A stretch of DNA of 35,015 bases from Verrucomicrobiota bacterium (GTDB taxonomy: Bacteria > Verrucomicrobiota > Verrucomicrobiia > Opitutales > Opitutaceae): the NCBI GenBank assembly GCA_028293565.1, contig JAQGON010000008.1:1-35015 (forward strand), read 5' to 3'. Shown here piece after piece: positions 1-8,226 of the stretch; positions within the stretch are counted from its first letter, which is position 1, and each line of letters begins with the position of its first letter. The notes under the pieces were generated by a model. It did no database searches, was not told where the DNA came from, and saw only the letters and a list, made by a program, of their open reading frames with translations. The position numbers and the translations under genes are program-made.

Positions 1-619
1 CCGACACGGTCAGGTAGGCCTGCTTCCCGAAGAAGTCCTTGGTGTAATCGACCGCGCCCTCTTTCGTCCTGGGCGGCGACAGCGGGTCGAGGGTGGAAAC
101 GCGGAACAGCTCGCCCGCGCCCTCGCAATCGCTGGCGGTGATGATGGGTGTGTGCACATAATGGAAGCCCCGTTCCTGGAAAAACTGGTGGACGGCATAC
201 GCGAGGCGGCTGCGCACGCGGAAGACGGCGCCGAAAAGATTCGAGCGCGGACGCAGGTGCGCGATTTCCCGGAGAAATTCCAGCGTGTGCCCTTTTTTCT
301 GGAGCGGGTAGGTGGCGTCGGCTTGGCCGATGACGGTGATTTTTTCGGCGACGACCTCCCATTTCTGGCCCTGGCCCTTTGATTCGACCAGCCGGCCGCT
401 CACTTCCAGGGCGGCTCCGGTGTTGGCCTGCGCGATGTTGGCATAATCCGGCAGGGTGGCGTCGGCGATGATCTGGATCCCTTTGAGCGAGGAGCCGTCG
501 TTGAGCTCGATGAACGAAAAGGCCTTGGCGTCGCGGCGGGTCCGAACCCATCCCTGGAGAAAAATCGCGTCCCTTGGCGCCGTCGCACCCAAGGCGTCTT
601 TGATGAGCGTGCGTGACAT
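1..619 (-). CDS. asnS: Asparaginyl-tRNA synthetase, N-terminal part (runs off the window)
   Basis: Charges tRNA-Asn with asparagine in the cytosol. The 206 codons visible read as the N-terminus of a class IIb synthetase. An OB-fold anticodon-binding domain covers about residues 15-115, with the segments [20 protein letters not shown] and [12 protein letters not shown]. It is followed by the class II entry with [17 protein letters not shown] and [16 protein letters not shown], then the ECEGAGE-like stretch [10 protein letters not shown]. The stretch [19 protein letters not shown] is the linker typical of AsnRS rather than AspRS. The ATG at 617-619 fits the usual N-terminus. No Shine-Dalgarno is visible; the leader is C-rich. 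The catalytic C-terminal half lies outside the window. Confidence 0.93.
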   Translation of the reverse strand, partial: MSRTLIKDALGATAPRDAIFLQGWVRTRRDAKAFSFIELNDGSSLKGIQIIADATLPDYANIAQANTGAALEVSGRLVESKGQGQKWEVVAEKITVIGQADATYPLQKKGHTLEFLREIAHLRPRSNLFGAVFRVRSRLAYAVHQFFQERGFHYVHTPIITASDCEGAGELFRVSTLDPLSPPRTKEGAVDYTKDFFGKQAYLTVS

Positions 620-793
620 GGTGTGTGGCCGGGAAGCGAAGCGGGCGGCCTGCGGCGTGGCAAATCCGGAAACTCCGCCGCCCTTCGTCCGGGAAATCCC
701 CGATGAATCCGGCGGGAGTTTTTCCCCGCGGCGAACGCGCCTTTGTGAGGCCTCCCGAGAACCAACCTTCGAATCACCGGTCTGCTGGAATGT
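620..793. other. Divergent intergenic region, asnS / lipoprotein
   Basis: This 174-base spacer lies between two divergently transcribed genes and should hold both promoters. I could not pick convincing -35/-10 pairs on either strand, and the plus-strand gene has only a weak purine stretch (GGA) before its ATG. Open frames crossing it are GC-rich shadows. Confidence 0.4.
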
Positions 794-1261
794 ATGAAAA
801 CGAAGATTCCCGCCCCCACAGGCCGCGCGACGCTGCGATTCGTCCCGACCTTCGCCATACTCGGCGCGATTGCACTCGCGGCCGGCTGCTCAGGCCCCGA
901 TTCGCACGTCGTCTCCGCTCCGCCGCCGCCAAACCCGACGGTCGTGCAGACGCCGACGGTGGTTCAGACCACCACCACGCAGACCCAGCCGGTGTCACAG
1001 AGCTATGTGACGACGACTTCGACCCCTGCGAACACGATTTATGTCACGCAGGCTCCGCCGGCGATGCAGCAGGAGGTCGTCCTGGCGCGTCCGTCATCGA
1101 GCCACGTTTGGGTGCCCGGTTATTGGACCTGGCGGAACGACCGTTACGAATGGATGGCCGGTCACTGGGAAATTCCCCCGACCGTGAACGCCACGTGGGT
1201 CGCTCCCCGCTGGGAACGCGAGGGCAATGCGTACAGATTTTACGAGGGCTATTGGGACTGA
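794..1261 (+). CDS. Small YXWGXW-type outer-membrane/periplasmic lipoprotein
   Basis: Predicted lipoprotein of 155 residues and unknown function. The signal peptide covers about residues 1-32, with a basic/polar start, a hydrophobic core (FAILGAIALA) and the lipobox LAAGC. The mature part begins with a Pro/Thr/Gln-rich low-complexity linker (about 40-95, with repeated PTVVQT and TTTQTQ). It ends in a repeat domain containing WVPGYWTW, YEWMAGHW, TWVAPRWER and YRFYEGYWD. This spacing of aromatic residues and glycines is that of the YXWGXW repeat family, found in small envelope lipoproteins of Verrucomicrobia and Proteobacteria. It is monocistronic, with a strong terminator downstream. A role in the envelope is inferred only from the signal and repeats. 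Confidence 0.8.
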   Translation: MKTKIPAPTGRATLRFVPTFAILGAIALAAGCSGPDSHVVSAPPPPNPTVVQTPTVVQTTTTQTQPVSQSYVTTTSTPANTIYVTQAPPAMQQEVVLARPSSSHVWVPGYWTWRNDRYEWMAGHWEIPPTVNATWVAPRWEREGNAYRFYEGYWD

Positions 1262-1315
1262 GCGGTAACTCCGGACTCTCTTAATCCCCTCTCGGCGTGA
1301 AGCACTTCGCGCCGT

Positions 1316-1361
1316 AACGAAAAACGGGGCGGGGTCTTTGACCCCGCCCTGCTTCGTTTTT
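1316..1361 (+). terminator. Rho-independent terminator after the lipoprotein gene
   Basis: A perfect 10-base-pair stem GGGCGGGGTC (1327-1336) / GACCCCGCCC (1340-1349) with a TTT loop is followed by TGCTTCGTTTTT. Flanking AAAAACG / CGTTTTT can lengthen the stem. It lies 65 bases after the lipoprotein stop codon. A-rich sequence on its left also allows function on the minus strand. Confidence 0.85.
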
Positions 1362-1391
1362 ATTCATCGGCATTCACCCGAATGGCTCAGA

Positions 1392-1406
1392 CAGGTGGGA
1401 CGCCTG
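1392..1406. repeat. Short palindrome CAGGTG-GGA-CGCCTG (REP-like)
   Basis: This six-base inverted repeat has one G-T pair and a GGA triloop, and lies in the spacer between the lipoprotein and membrane-protein genes. Its architecture (GC-rich arms around GGA) matches the two hairpins near 8026-8154. It may be a dispersed repetitive extragenic palindrome, but only one copy of this version is seen in the window. Confidence 0.3.
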
Positions 1407-1514
1407 CGCAACAGCCGGCACGTCTCCGCCAAGCTTGTTAGGGTGCGGGGGTTTCAATAGTTGTCACGGGTCCGCCACCCACGGCGGATTCAACCCCAGA
1501 CCCCGATTATCCCA

Positions 1515-1952
1515 ATGAAGAAGCAGTTCGTCATCTCAGTGATCGTGATGTTTCTCGTTTCGATGGCGCTCGGATTTGCCGTGCACGCCGTTTTGCTCAA
1601 GGACGATTACCTCAACATTCCCGCGCTAATGCGCAAGGAGGCGGACGCCCGCCGCCACTTCCCGGCGATGATCCTGGCGCACGTGTTTCTCGCGATCGGA
1701 GTGACGGCGATCTATCGGCGGGGGCGCGAAGCGGGGAAGGGAACCGCCGGACAGGGTGTTCGTTTCGGAATCCTCCTCGCGCTGTACTCCACGATCCCGA
1801 TGTACCTGATTTATTATGCGGTCCAGCCGATGCCGCTCAACCTGGTGGAGAAGCAGCTGGTATTTGATTCCATCGCCACGGTGATCCTCGGGATCGTGGT
1901 CGCGGCGCTGAACTGTCAGCCCGTCGAAACCGCCGGCGCGGCGGCAATCTGA
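1515..1952 (+). CDS. Small integral membrane protein, function unknown
   Basis: A 145-residue polytopic membrane protein. Four hydrophobic segments are visible: about residues 4-25 (FVISVIVMFLVSMALGFAVH), 50-65 (MILAHVFLAIGVTAIY), 80-100 (FGILLALYSTIPMYLIYYAV) and 115-135 (DSIATVILGIVVAALN). A polar loop, LLKDDYLNIPALMRKEADA, follows the first segment. The layout resembles small DUF1761-like bacterial membrane proteins of unknown function, but I cannot assign a family firmly. The ATG at 1515 was chosen over the upstream start at 1461, because the extra 18 residues are basic and unlike a membrane-protein N-terminus. No Shine-Dalgarno is visible; the leader is C-rich. No cofactor or catalytic motif was seen. 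Confidence 0.7.
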   Translation: MKKQFVISVIVMFLVSMALGFAVHAVLLKDDYLNIPALMRKEADARRHFPAMILAHVFLAIGVTAIYRRGREAGKGTAGQGVRFGILLALYSTIPMYLIYYAVQPMPLNLVEKQLVFDSIATVILGIVVAALNCQPVETAGAAAI

Positions 1953-1973
1953 CACTCCGGCATCCGGGCTGTC

Positions 1974-2002
1974 ATCCGCGTCGTACACCCTGCGACGCGG
2001 AT
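1974..2002. terminator. Possible bidirectional terminator hairpin between convergent genes
   Basis: A perfect 10-base-pair inverted repeat, ATCCGCGTCG / CGACGCGGAT, with a 9-base loop lies in the 83-base gap between the membrane-protein gene and the convergent hydrolase gene. There is no T-tract on either side, so intrinsic termination is uncertain. It could instead protect the 3' ends of transcripts. Confidence 0.4.
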
Positions 2003-2035
2003 CACGGCGGGATCGGCCGGCTCAGTCTTCGGGCG

Positions 2036-2902
2036 CTATCCGCGCAGCCTGGCCGCCACCTCGACCAGCTTCGCGGTGCTCATTGAAAGATGGGCCTCGT
2101 GTTCGCACACGACGAGGTTGGCTCCGGGAATTGCCGCGGCCGCCCGGCGGGCCGCCGGCAACGGATAGTTGGCGTCGTCGGCGCCGTGAAAAAGCGTCAG
2201 CGGAATGCGCACGTCGCCCAGGTCGAAATCGAAGGCCCGCGCATAGAGCCGCATGTCCCACGCGGCCCCGCGGGTGCCCGGGCGAATCGCCTCCCGGATG
2301 ATGTCGCTGAGGGTCCGGAACCTTCCCGGTTTCCCGAACCACGCGAGATCCGGCGGAGCGACCCGGTTTTTCATTTGCGCCAGCTCCTTTTCGTGAGCGC
2401 CGCGTCCCATCGCGGCCATCGCCTTGAGCACCGCGCCGAGCAGGAACGGCGCGCGTCGCGCGATCCACCAGATGATCCGGTTAGGCAACGGAAGAGCGGC
2501 CGTGACCTCGGGCCAGTCGACGCGCCAGCCGCCGGAAACGATGACGCCGGCGTGAATCCGTTCCGGAATGCGCGCGGCGCACGCGGCGACATAGGGGGCG
2601 CCGCCGGAATAGCCCCACACGCTGAATTTTTTCCAGCCGAGCGAATCGGCGAGCGCGGCGACGTCCGCAGGCCAGTGCGAAAATCCGCGCCGCGGCATGA
2701 AATCGGAGCCGCCGATTCCCGGCCGGTCGGGCGAGATCACGCGCAGCCCAAGCTGGGCGAGAGCCTCGTCCCCGATCAACAACGGTTCGAGACGCGAGGA
2801 GGGCGACCCGTGAAAATAAATCACCGGATGCCCGTCGTCGCTTCCGAATTCCGCGTAGGCCAGCCTGCGTCCATCGGGAAGGGTCAAATGGCGTTCGAGC
2901 AT
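2036..2902 (-). CDS. Alpha/beta hydrolase, last gene of the prp operon
   Basis: Serine hydrolase of about 288 residues with the alpha/beta-hydrolase fold and no signal peptide. The visible signature is the oxyanion-hole motif YFHGSPSS (about residues 29-36), then the nucleophile elbow GYSGG with Ser near residue 99. A late Asp follows in FHGADDANYP, and the catalytic His is in CEHEAHLS close to the C-terminus. ATG at 2902 was chosen; an in-frame TTG at 2914 would add four residues. The gene begins 21 bases after the prpD stop on the same strand, so it is probably the distal gene of prpBCD. Its substrate is unknown. An acyl-CoA thioesterase or ester hydrolase role linked to propionyl or methylcitrate intermediates is only a guess from position. 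Confidence 0.85.
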   Translation of the reverse strand: MLERHLTLPDGRRLAYAEFGSDDGHPVIYFHGSPSSRLEPLLIGDEALAQLGLRVISPDRPGIGGSDFMPRRGFSHWPADVAALADSLGWKKFSVWGYSGGAPYVAACAARIPERIHAGVIVSGGWRVDWPEVTAALPLPNRIIWWIARRAPFLLGAVLKAMAAMGRGAHEKELAQMKNRVAPPDLAWFGKPGRFRTLSDIIREAIRPGTRGAAWDMRLYARAFDFDLGDVRIPLTLFHGADDANYPLPAARRAAAAIPGANLVVCEHEAHLSMSTAKLVEVAARLRG

Positions 2903-2923
2903 CTTGTCCGCCAAGGGCCCGCT

Positions 2924-4402
2924 CTATTTGACGAATCGACTGACGAATTCCCGCACCGGGGTCGCCGCAAGCGCCGCGCGGTCGGCAAACAGGGACATGA
3001 GCGGGTCGGCTTTGTCCGGGCCGAAGTGGGCAACGAAGGCGTCCCGGGCTTTTTTATGCAGCAGCGGAATGCCTTCCGCCCGGCGCCGCCGGTGGCCGAC
3101 GGGATATTCGACCACGACCTTTTCGGTCTTCGTGCCATCGTGAAAGACGATCCGGACCGCGTTGGCGATCGAGCGCTTGTCCGGGTCGAGGTAGTCCTTC
3201 GAGTACTCCTTGTCCTCGACGACGGTCATCTTCGCCCGCAGGGCGTCGATCCGCGGATCCGCCGCGATCCCGTCTTCATAATGTTCCGCGGTCAGCGCGC
3301 CGAAGATCAGCCCGATGGCCGTCATGTACTGCAGGCAGTGATCCCGGTCGGCCGGATTGTGAAGCGGGCCCGACTTGTCGATGATCCTGAGGGCGGACTG
3401 GTGGGTCGTCAGCTCGACGCGCTCAATTTCCTCGAGCCGGCCTTTGATCCGCGGGTGGAGCTGGAGGGCGCACTCGACCGCGGTCTGGGCGTGAAACTCG
3501 GCGGGGTACGAAATCTTGAACAGGACATGTTCCATCACGTAGCTCCCGAGCGGACGCGCGAGCTTGACCGCATTCCCCTTGAATGAAACGTCCTGGAACC
3601 CCCACGTCTTCGCCGTCAGCACCGACGGGTAGCCCATCTCGCCCGTCATTGCGATCAAGGCCAGCCGCACGGCCCGGCTGGCGGCGTCGCCGGCCGCCCA
3701 CGATTTCCGCGAGCCGGTGTTGGGCGCGTGACGGTAGGTCCGGAGAGCCGAGCCATCGAGCCAGGCGTGGGAAATCGCGTTCATGACCTGTTCGCGGGTT
3801 CCGCCGAGCATGGCCGTGACGACGGCGGTCGAGGCCACGCGGACCAGCAGCACGTGGTCAAGGCCGACGCGGTTGAAGGAATTCTCGAGCGCGAGCACGC
3901 CCTGGATTTCGTGGGCCTTCACCATGGCCACGAGCACATCCTGCATCGCGATCGGGGACCGTCGCGGAGGAATCGTGGCGTGAAAGGCGGCCGCCGGGCG
4001 CCCGGCGCCTTCGTTTTGGGAAATCCAGTCGGCGGTCGCGAGAATCGCCCCGAGGTTATCCGACGGATGACCCCATTCCGCCGCCAGCCACGTGTCGTTG
4101 AAGTCGAGCCAGCGGATGATCGTCCCGATGTTGAAGGCGCCTTGGACCGGATCGAGTTCGTAGCGTGTGCCCGGGACGCGTGAGCCATGCTCGATCGACG
4201 TGCCGGGGACGACGGGCCCGAGCAGTTTTGCGCAGGCCGGAAAACCGAGCGCCATGATCCCGCAGGCGAGCGTGTCGGCAAGGCACCAGCGCGCCGTGTC
4301 CATCGCCTCGGTGCTGCTGATTTTCGCCGACAGCGCATAGTCGGCAAGGTCGGCGATCAAATGATCGGGAGGAGGGCGCACGTTGCTGATCGGGGAGCTC
4401 AT
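2924..4402 (-). CDS. prpD: 2-Methylcitrate dehydratase (MmgE/PrpD family)
   Basis: Dehydrates 2-methylcitrate to cis-2-methylaconitate in the cytosolic methylcitrate cycle for propionyl-CoA. The protein is 492 residues, close to the 483 of E. coli PrpD. Family landmarks include LADYAL near the start, the segment [20 protein letters not shown] (about 100-120), and KMT/ATTH-like stretches such as VELTTHQSA. The C-terminal PrpD segment holds DRDHCLQYM and YPVGHRRRR. The ATG at 4402 gives a normal N-terminus. The open frame extends upstream to 4675 but overlaps the prpC 3' end and has an Arg/Pro-rich non-native sequence. It lies 44 bases after prpC, in operon order prpB-prpC-prpD. No acnD/prpF pair is present, so PrpD is the expected dehydratase of this pathway. 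Confidence 0.92.
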   Translation of the reverse strand: MSSPISNVRPPPDHLIADLADYALSAKISSTEAMDTARWCLADTLACGIMALGFPACAKLLGPVVPGTSIEHGSRVPGTRYELDPVQGAFNIGTIIRWLDFNDTWLAAEWGHPSDNLGAILATADWISQNEGAGRPAAAFHATIPPRRSPIAMQDVLVAMVKAHEIQGVLALENSFNRVGLDHVLLVRVASTAVVTAMLGGTREQVMNAISHAWLDGSALRTYRHAPNTGSRKSWAAGDAASRAVRLALIAMTGEMGYPSVLTAKTWGFQDVSFKGNAVKLARPLGSYVMEHVLFKISYPAEFHAQTAVECALQLHPRIKGRLEEIERVELTTHQSALRIIDKSGPLHNPADRDHCLQYMTAIGLIFGALTAEHYEDGIAADPRIDALRAKMTVVEDKEYSKDYLDPDKRSIANAVRIVFHDGTKTEKVVVEYPVGHRRRRAEGIPLLHKKARDAFVAHFGPDKADPLMSLFADRAALAATPVREFVSRFVK

Positions 4403-4446
4403 GGGAAAAAATCGACCGGGCGCGGGGCGTGCCTGGCGAGAAAAAG

Positions 4447-5622
4447 TCAGGGACGCTGGGCGAGCGGGATGAACGGCCGGTGATCCGGGCCGGTGTAGTG
4501 GGCGCCGGGCCGGATGATTTTGCCGTCGACGCGCTGCTCGACGACGTGCGCCGACCAGCCGGCGATGCGCGCCATGACAAACAGGGGCGTGAACATGAGG
4601 ATCGGCACGCCGAGCCGATGGAAGGCGACGGCGCTGAACCAATCGAGGTTGGGAAACATTTTTTTCTCGGACCACATCAGCGCCTCGATCCGCTCGGCGA
4701 TCGCGTACAGCCCGGGTTCCCCGTCATCCGCGGAAAGTTTGTGGGCGATCGCCTTGATGATCGGGTTTCGCGGATCGCCGGTGGTGTAGACCGGGTGCCC
4801 GAAGCCGATGACGATCTCCTTTTTGGCCAGACGTGCGCGCAGGTCGTGCTCGGCCTCGTCGGGGTCCTGGTAACGGCGCTGGATCTCGAGGGCCGCCTCG
4901 TTCGCTCCGCCGTGCTTGGGTCCCCGCAGCGCGCCGATGGCCCCGGTGATGCAGGAATAAAAATCGGAGCCGGTGCCGGCAATCACGCGCGCGGTGAACG
5001 TCGAGGCGTTGAACTCATGCTCCGCATAGAGAATCAGCGAGCGGTCCAGGGCGCGCGCATGCGCCGGGCTCGGCGCGCGCTGGTGGAGGAGGTGCAGGAA
5101 ATGCGCGGCCACGGTCGGATCCGCGGTCTCGACCGGAATCCGTTTTCCCGTGGCGGTGAAGTGATGCCAGTAGAGCAGCATCGAGGGAAAGCAGGCGAGC
5201 AGCCGGTCGCCGATGGCGCGAGCGCTGTCGACCGTGCCGGCATTTCCCCCGGCGGCGGGAAGCGGCTCGGATTCCAGCTGGCCGAGCATCGAGCATCCGG
5301 TCCGCAGGACGTCCATGGGATGCGCCGTCGCAGGAATCTGTTCCAGGACGTTGCGGAGAGCGGCTGGCAGGCCCCGGAGCTGGACGAGGCGCGCGCGGTA
5401 GGCGCCGAGCTCGGCGTGATTCGGGAGGCGTTCGTGAATCAGCAGGAACGCGACCTCCTCGAACGTGGCCTGGGCGGCGATCTCGGAAATCTCATATCCG
5501 CGATAGTGCAGGTCGTTGCCGGAGCGGCCGACGGTGCAGATTGCCGTGTTGCCGGCGATGACGCCGGAAAGCGCCACGGATTTTTTGGCCTTGAAGCCGG
5601 GGGCGGTGGCGGGATCGGACAT
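4447..5622 (-). CDS. prpC: 2-Methylcitrate synthase (citrate synthase family)
   Basis: Condenses propionyl-CoA with oxaloacetate to 2-methylcitrate. The 391-residue product matches the short type of bacterial citrate/2-methylcitrate synthases. The N-terminal stretch [20 protein letters not shown] with DLHYRGYEI is the PrpC-type signature. The catalytic triad of the fold is present: His237 in PKHGGANEA, His276 in [13 protein letters not shown] and Asp327 in PNLDWFSAV. The ATG at 5622 was preferred to the start 11 codons upstream, which overlaps prpB's 3' end. It is 29 bases downstream of prpB and upstream of prpD, so assignment as methylcitrate rather than citrate synthase rests on both sequence and operon context. 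Confidence 0.94.
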   Translation of the reverse strand: MSDPATAPGFKAKKSVALSGVIAGNTAICTVGRSGNDLHYRGYEISEIAAQATFEEVAFLLIHERLPNHAELGAYRARLVQLRGLPAALRNVLEQIPATAHPMDVLRTGCSMLGQLESEPLPAAGGNAGTVDSARAIGDRLLACFPSMLLYWHHFTATGKRIPVETADPTVAAHFLHLLHQRAPSPAHARALDRSLILYAEHEFNASTFTARVIAGTGSDFYSCITGAIGALRGPKHGGANEAALEIQRRYQDPDEAEHDLRARLAKKEIVIGFGHPVYTTGDPRNPIIKAIAHKLSADDGEPGLYAIAERIEALMWSEKKMFPNLDWFSAVAFHRLGVPILMFTPLFVMARIAGWSAHVVEQRVDGKIIRPGAHYTGPDHRPFIPLAQRP

Positions 5623-5651
5623 GGGTGAAAGTCGAAGGGGGGGGTGGCGGA

Positions 5652-6512
5652 TCAACGCGGGCGCGAGGGTGTCTCCGGCGGCCGGTACCCGAGGACGTCG
5701 TAGAGCGCGGCGCGAGTCTGCATTTTTTCGACGACGTTTTGCTGGGTGCCTTCGCGGCGAAGGGCGGCGTACACCTCGAGCGAGGCGGCGGCGGCGGCGC
5801 GCGACGCCGACAGCGGATAAAGCACAAGCGCGACGCCGGCCGCGCGAAGTTCGGCGACGGTGAAGAAGGGAGTTTGTCCAAACTCCGTCAGGTTGGCCAG
5901 GACCGGGACCGCGACCGCCGCCGTGAATTTGGCATAGTCGGCCAGCGTGTGCAGCGCTTCGGGGAAAATCATGTCCGCGCCGGCGGCGACATAGGCCTTC
6001 GCCCGCGCGATGGCGGCGTCGACGCCCTCATTGGCGGCTGCATCCGTGCGCGCCATGACCACGAAATCCGGCGAGGGTTTTCCTGCGACCGCCGCCTTCA
6101 CGCGGCCGGCCATCTCGTGGACGGGAACAATCTGCTTGCCGGGGAGGTGTCCGCATAATTTTGCCGGCACCTGGTCCTCGAGGTGCACCGCGGCCGCGCC
6201 GGCTTCGGCCATCGCGCGGACGGCGGCCGCAGGATCGTCCCAGCCCGTGTCGATGTCCACGAGCAGCGGCAAATTGACGCGGCCGGTGATCCGCCGGACG
6301 TCGATCAGCACGTCGTTCAACTCGGTGGTGCCATTGTCCGGGATGCCATACGAGTGGTTGGCGACGCCCGCGCCGGAAAGGTAAAGGGAGCGGAAGCCGG
6401 CGCGGGCCGCGAGCAATGCGGCGTAGGCGTTGATCGCTCCAGGGATCTGGAGCGGGCGTTCCTCGGCGAGTGCTGCCCTGAAACGGGCGCCGGGCGCGTC
6501 GACGGTGCTCAT
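5652..6512 (-). CDS. prpB: 2-Methylisocitrate lyase (ICL/PEP mutase superfamily)
   Basis: Cleaves 2-methylisocitrate to pyruvate and succinate, the last step of the methylcitrate cycle. The 286-residue TIM barrel shows the Mg-binding acidic motif DIDTGWDD (about 86-92) and the HLEDQ strand. The catalytic loop KLCGHLPGK places the active-site Cys at 120; this matches KRCGH of characterised lyases with Leu in place of Arg. The conserved MARTDA follows at about 163. It is first in the operon prpB-prpC-prpD-hydrolase. The 157 bases upstream should contain the operon promoter. No PrpR or GntR-type regulator gene is adjacent, unlike enterobacterial prp operons. Confidence 0.93.
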   Translation of the reverse strand: MSTVDAPGARFRAALAEERPLQIPGAINAYAALLAARAGFRSLYLSGAGVANHSYGIPDNGTTELNDVLIDVRRITGRVNLPLLVDIDTGWDDPAAAVRAMAEAGAAAVHLEDQVPAKLCGHLPGKQIVPVHEMAGRVKAAVAGKPSPDFVVMARTDAAANEGVDAAIARAKAYVAAGADMIFPEALHTLADYAKFTAAVAVPVLANLTEFGQTPFFTVAELRAAGVALVLYPLSASRAAAAASLEVYAALRREGTQQNVVEKMQTRAALYDVLGYRPPETPSRPR

Positions 6513-6669
6513 CCCTTCACCATGAAGCCGCTGCGGCGAAGTGTCCAGTATCCCCCTGCCAGCGCAGTTTCACGGCATCCTGCCGTCTTTGGCTTTTTTT
6601 TCCACGCGATTGAAACGCCAGGGCGCGAAGATGCGAAGATGGGTGCACCCGGAGGGGCATCGCGGCTGA
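6513..6669. promoter_or_regulatory. Intergenic region upstream of prpB, with a repeat-like motif
   Basis: This 157-base gap lies between the aminotransferase stop and prpB, both on the minus strand, and must hold the prp promoter unless prpB is read through. A GATACT hexamer on the minus strand near 6549-6560 could serve as -10, but no good -35 partner was found. Bases 6609-6641 carry a near-tandem GCGAAGATGCGAAGATG stretch preceded by TTGAAACGCCAGGGC. It looks like a dispersed intergenic element rather than an operator. Confidence 0.35.
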
Positions 6670-7938
6670 TTACGCCAGGATCTTTCCGAGTTCCTCGCGA
6701 ATCACTTTTCCGACATGCGCGGCGTCGGCGGCAGAGAACCGTGCGCCGAGCGGGACCGACACCATCCGCCCGACCAGGTTGGACGTCCGTGGAAAATCCT
6801 CCTCGCGGTAGCCTTGCGCCGGCCACGCCCCGGTGGTGGGAAAGGGCGAAAAATTCGCCGTGTGCGTGGCGCCCGAGCGGCAATATTCGCGGGCGTATTG
6901 GCAGTAGGTCCCCGTGTGGGGGGCGAGGCTGACCCCGCGCTTCTGGGCGGCGGCCTTCAGCGCGAGGGCCTGCTCGTGGGTGGGCAGGAAAAAATAGGAA
7001 TCGAACCCGAGGTCGCCGGACGGATCGGCGATCTTTCGCCACGCCAGGCCCGGGAGGGCCCCGACCTCGCGCTGCATGATTGCTCGCAACCGGCGGAGAT
7101 GGCGGATCATGGGCAGCACCCGCGCGAATTGCGCGCATCCGACGGCGCCGGCGAGTTCCGTCATGCGGTAATTGCTTCCGGAAAAACCGACCACTTCGGG
7201 CGCCTTGATCGCGCGGTGCTCGTCGCGGTACTGCCCGATGTCGCTCATGCGCACCGCGCGCTCGTAAAGCCGGCCCTCCTGGGTCAGCACCATGCCGCCT
7301 TCGCCGGTGGTGATGACCTTTCGCTGCTGAAAGGAATAGGTCGCGATGTCGCCCATCGTGCCGACGCGCTTTCCCTTATAGGTGGCGCCGAGGCTTTCGG
7401 CGCAGTCCTCGAGGACCCACAGCTTGTTCCGTCGCGCCCGCTGCATGATTTCATCCATGTCGGCGGCGACGCCCTGGTAGTGGACGACGAGCACGCCGCG
7501 GGTCGCCGGAGTGGTGAGGCGCTCGATTTCGGCGGGATCGAGGTTGAGGGAGTCGTCGACTTCCGCGAGGACCGGTTTCGCGCCGACGCGAACGATCGCG
7601 GTGAAGCACGAGACCCAGCTCCACACGGGCAGGATCACTTCGTCGCCGGGTCCCACGCCGAGGGCGCCGAGCGCGACTTCGAGGGCGGCGGTCCCGCTGG
7701 TGACGCCGAGCGCGTACTTGCAGCGGTGCATTCTGGCCACGGCCCGTTCGAAGCGCGTCGCGAATCCCAGGCTGGGCAGGGCGCCGGGCCCGTAATACCG
7801 GAAGAGCGCGCCGTGCCGCATGACGCGCGCGACGTTGCGGGCCTCGGTCGCGCCGAGCAGGCATTCGCCAAGGCCCATCGCTGGAAGTTTCCGGATCGGT
7901 TTCGCGGCAGCGGCGGCGCGTTTGGGAGTTCGCTTCAT
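6670..7938 (-). CDS. DegT/DnrJ/EryC1/StrS-family PLP aminotransferase
   Basis: Fold-type I PLP-dependent sugar or amino-acid aminotransferase of 422 residues, cytosolic. The nucleotide/cofactor segment GVTSGTAALEVAL (about 78-90) and the PLP aspartate region LEDCAESLGATYKG (about 176-189) are both present. The Schiff-base lysine is probably Lys207 in SFQQRKVITTGEGG, the DegT-family lysine box. The C-terminal half with NYRMTELAGAVGCAQ is also typical. Members usually aminate keto-sugars for cell-surface glycans or antibiotics. No sugar-nucleotide genes lie next to it here, so the substrate is unknown. The first 20 residues are Ala/Lys-rich; an ATG at residue 21 (7878) is an alternative start. 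Confidence 0.88.
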   Translation of the reverse strand: MKRTPKRAAAAAKPIRKLPAMGLGECLLGATEARNVARVMRHGALFRYYGPGALPSLGFATRFERAVARMHRCKYALGVTSGTAALEVALGALGVGPGDEVILPVWSWVSCFTAIVRVGAKPVLAEVDDSLNLDPAEIERLTTPATRGVLVVHYQGVAADMDEIMQRARRNKLWVLEDCAESLGATYKGKRVGTMGDIATYSFQQRKVITTGEGGMVLTQEGRLYERAVRMSDIGQYRDEHRAIKAPEVVGFSGSNYRMTELAGAVGCAQFARVLPMIRHLRRLRAIMQREVGALPGLAWRKIADPSGDLGFDSYFFLPTHEQALALKAAAQKRGVSLAPHTGTYCQYAREYCRSGATHTANFSPFPTTGAWPAQGYREEDFPRTSNLVGRMVSVPLGARFSAADAAHVGKVIREELGKILA

Positions 7939-8025
7939 CCCGGAAAGGATTTCCCGCCTGAAACCGCGCGCAAGACTTTAGGTGAAGGGTCGGGAGGGGG
8001 AGCGTTGAGACGGGTTTCGGAGTGG

Positions 8026-8154
8026 CATGGGTCTCCGACCCATGGGGCTGGACGCGGCCAACCCAATCGTCGCGCTTGGGGTGCTTGCGCAGTCGGACCT
8101 GGGTGCGGACCTGTCCGGGGGCTAGAGTCCAGCTTCACGGGTCGGAGACCCGTG
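8026..8154. repeat. REP-like inverted pair of hairpins
   Basis: Two palindromes, CATGGGTC-TCC-GACCCATG (8026-8044) and CACGGGTC-GGA-GACCCGTG (8136-8154), face each other in opposite orientation. The inverted match extends inward through GGGCTGGAC (left) and GTCCAGCTT (right), giving about 28-base arms with 24 matches. The one base pair that differs between the hairpins changes on both sides (T-A to C-G), as expected of a structure-conserved element. The arrangement is that of a BIME/REP doublet placed just beyond the terminator of the receptor gene. Confidence 0.65.
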
Positions 8155-8164
8155 CTACTTGCAC

Positions 8165-8199
8165 AAAAAAAGGGCGGAGTCCGTGAGGACTCCGCCCTT
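8165..8199 (-). terminator. Rho-independent terminator of the TonB-receptor gene
   Basis: On the minus strand the perfect 13-base-pair stem AAGGGCGGAGTCC / GGACTCCGCCCTT (tetraloop TCAC) is followed directly by a run of Ts. It lies 27 bases after the receptor stop codon. Confidence 0.9.
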
Positions 8200-8226
8200 G
8201 GAGAATAAGAACGGATTGGACCGGAC

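Noticed and set aside
2090-3586. A 498-codon plus-strand frame opposite the hydrolase and prpD
   Set aside because: It spans two unrelated genes on the other strand that match known families, and has no motif of its own.
4403-4675. N-terminal extension of prpD
   Set aside because: It overlaps the 3' end of prpC and is Arg/Pro-rich. The ATG at 4402 gives the normal family length.
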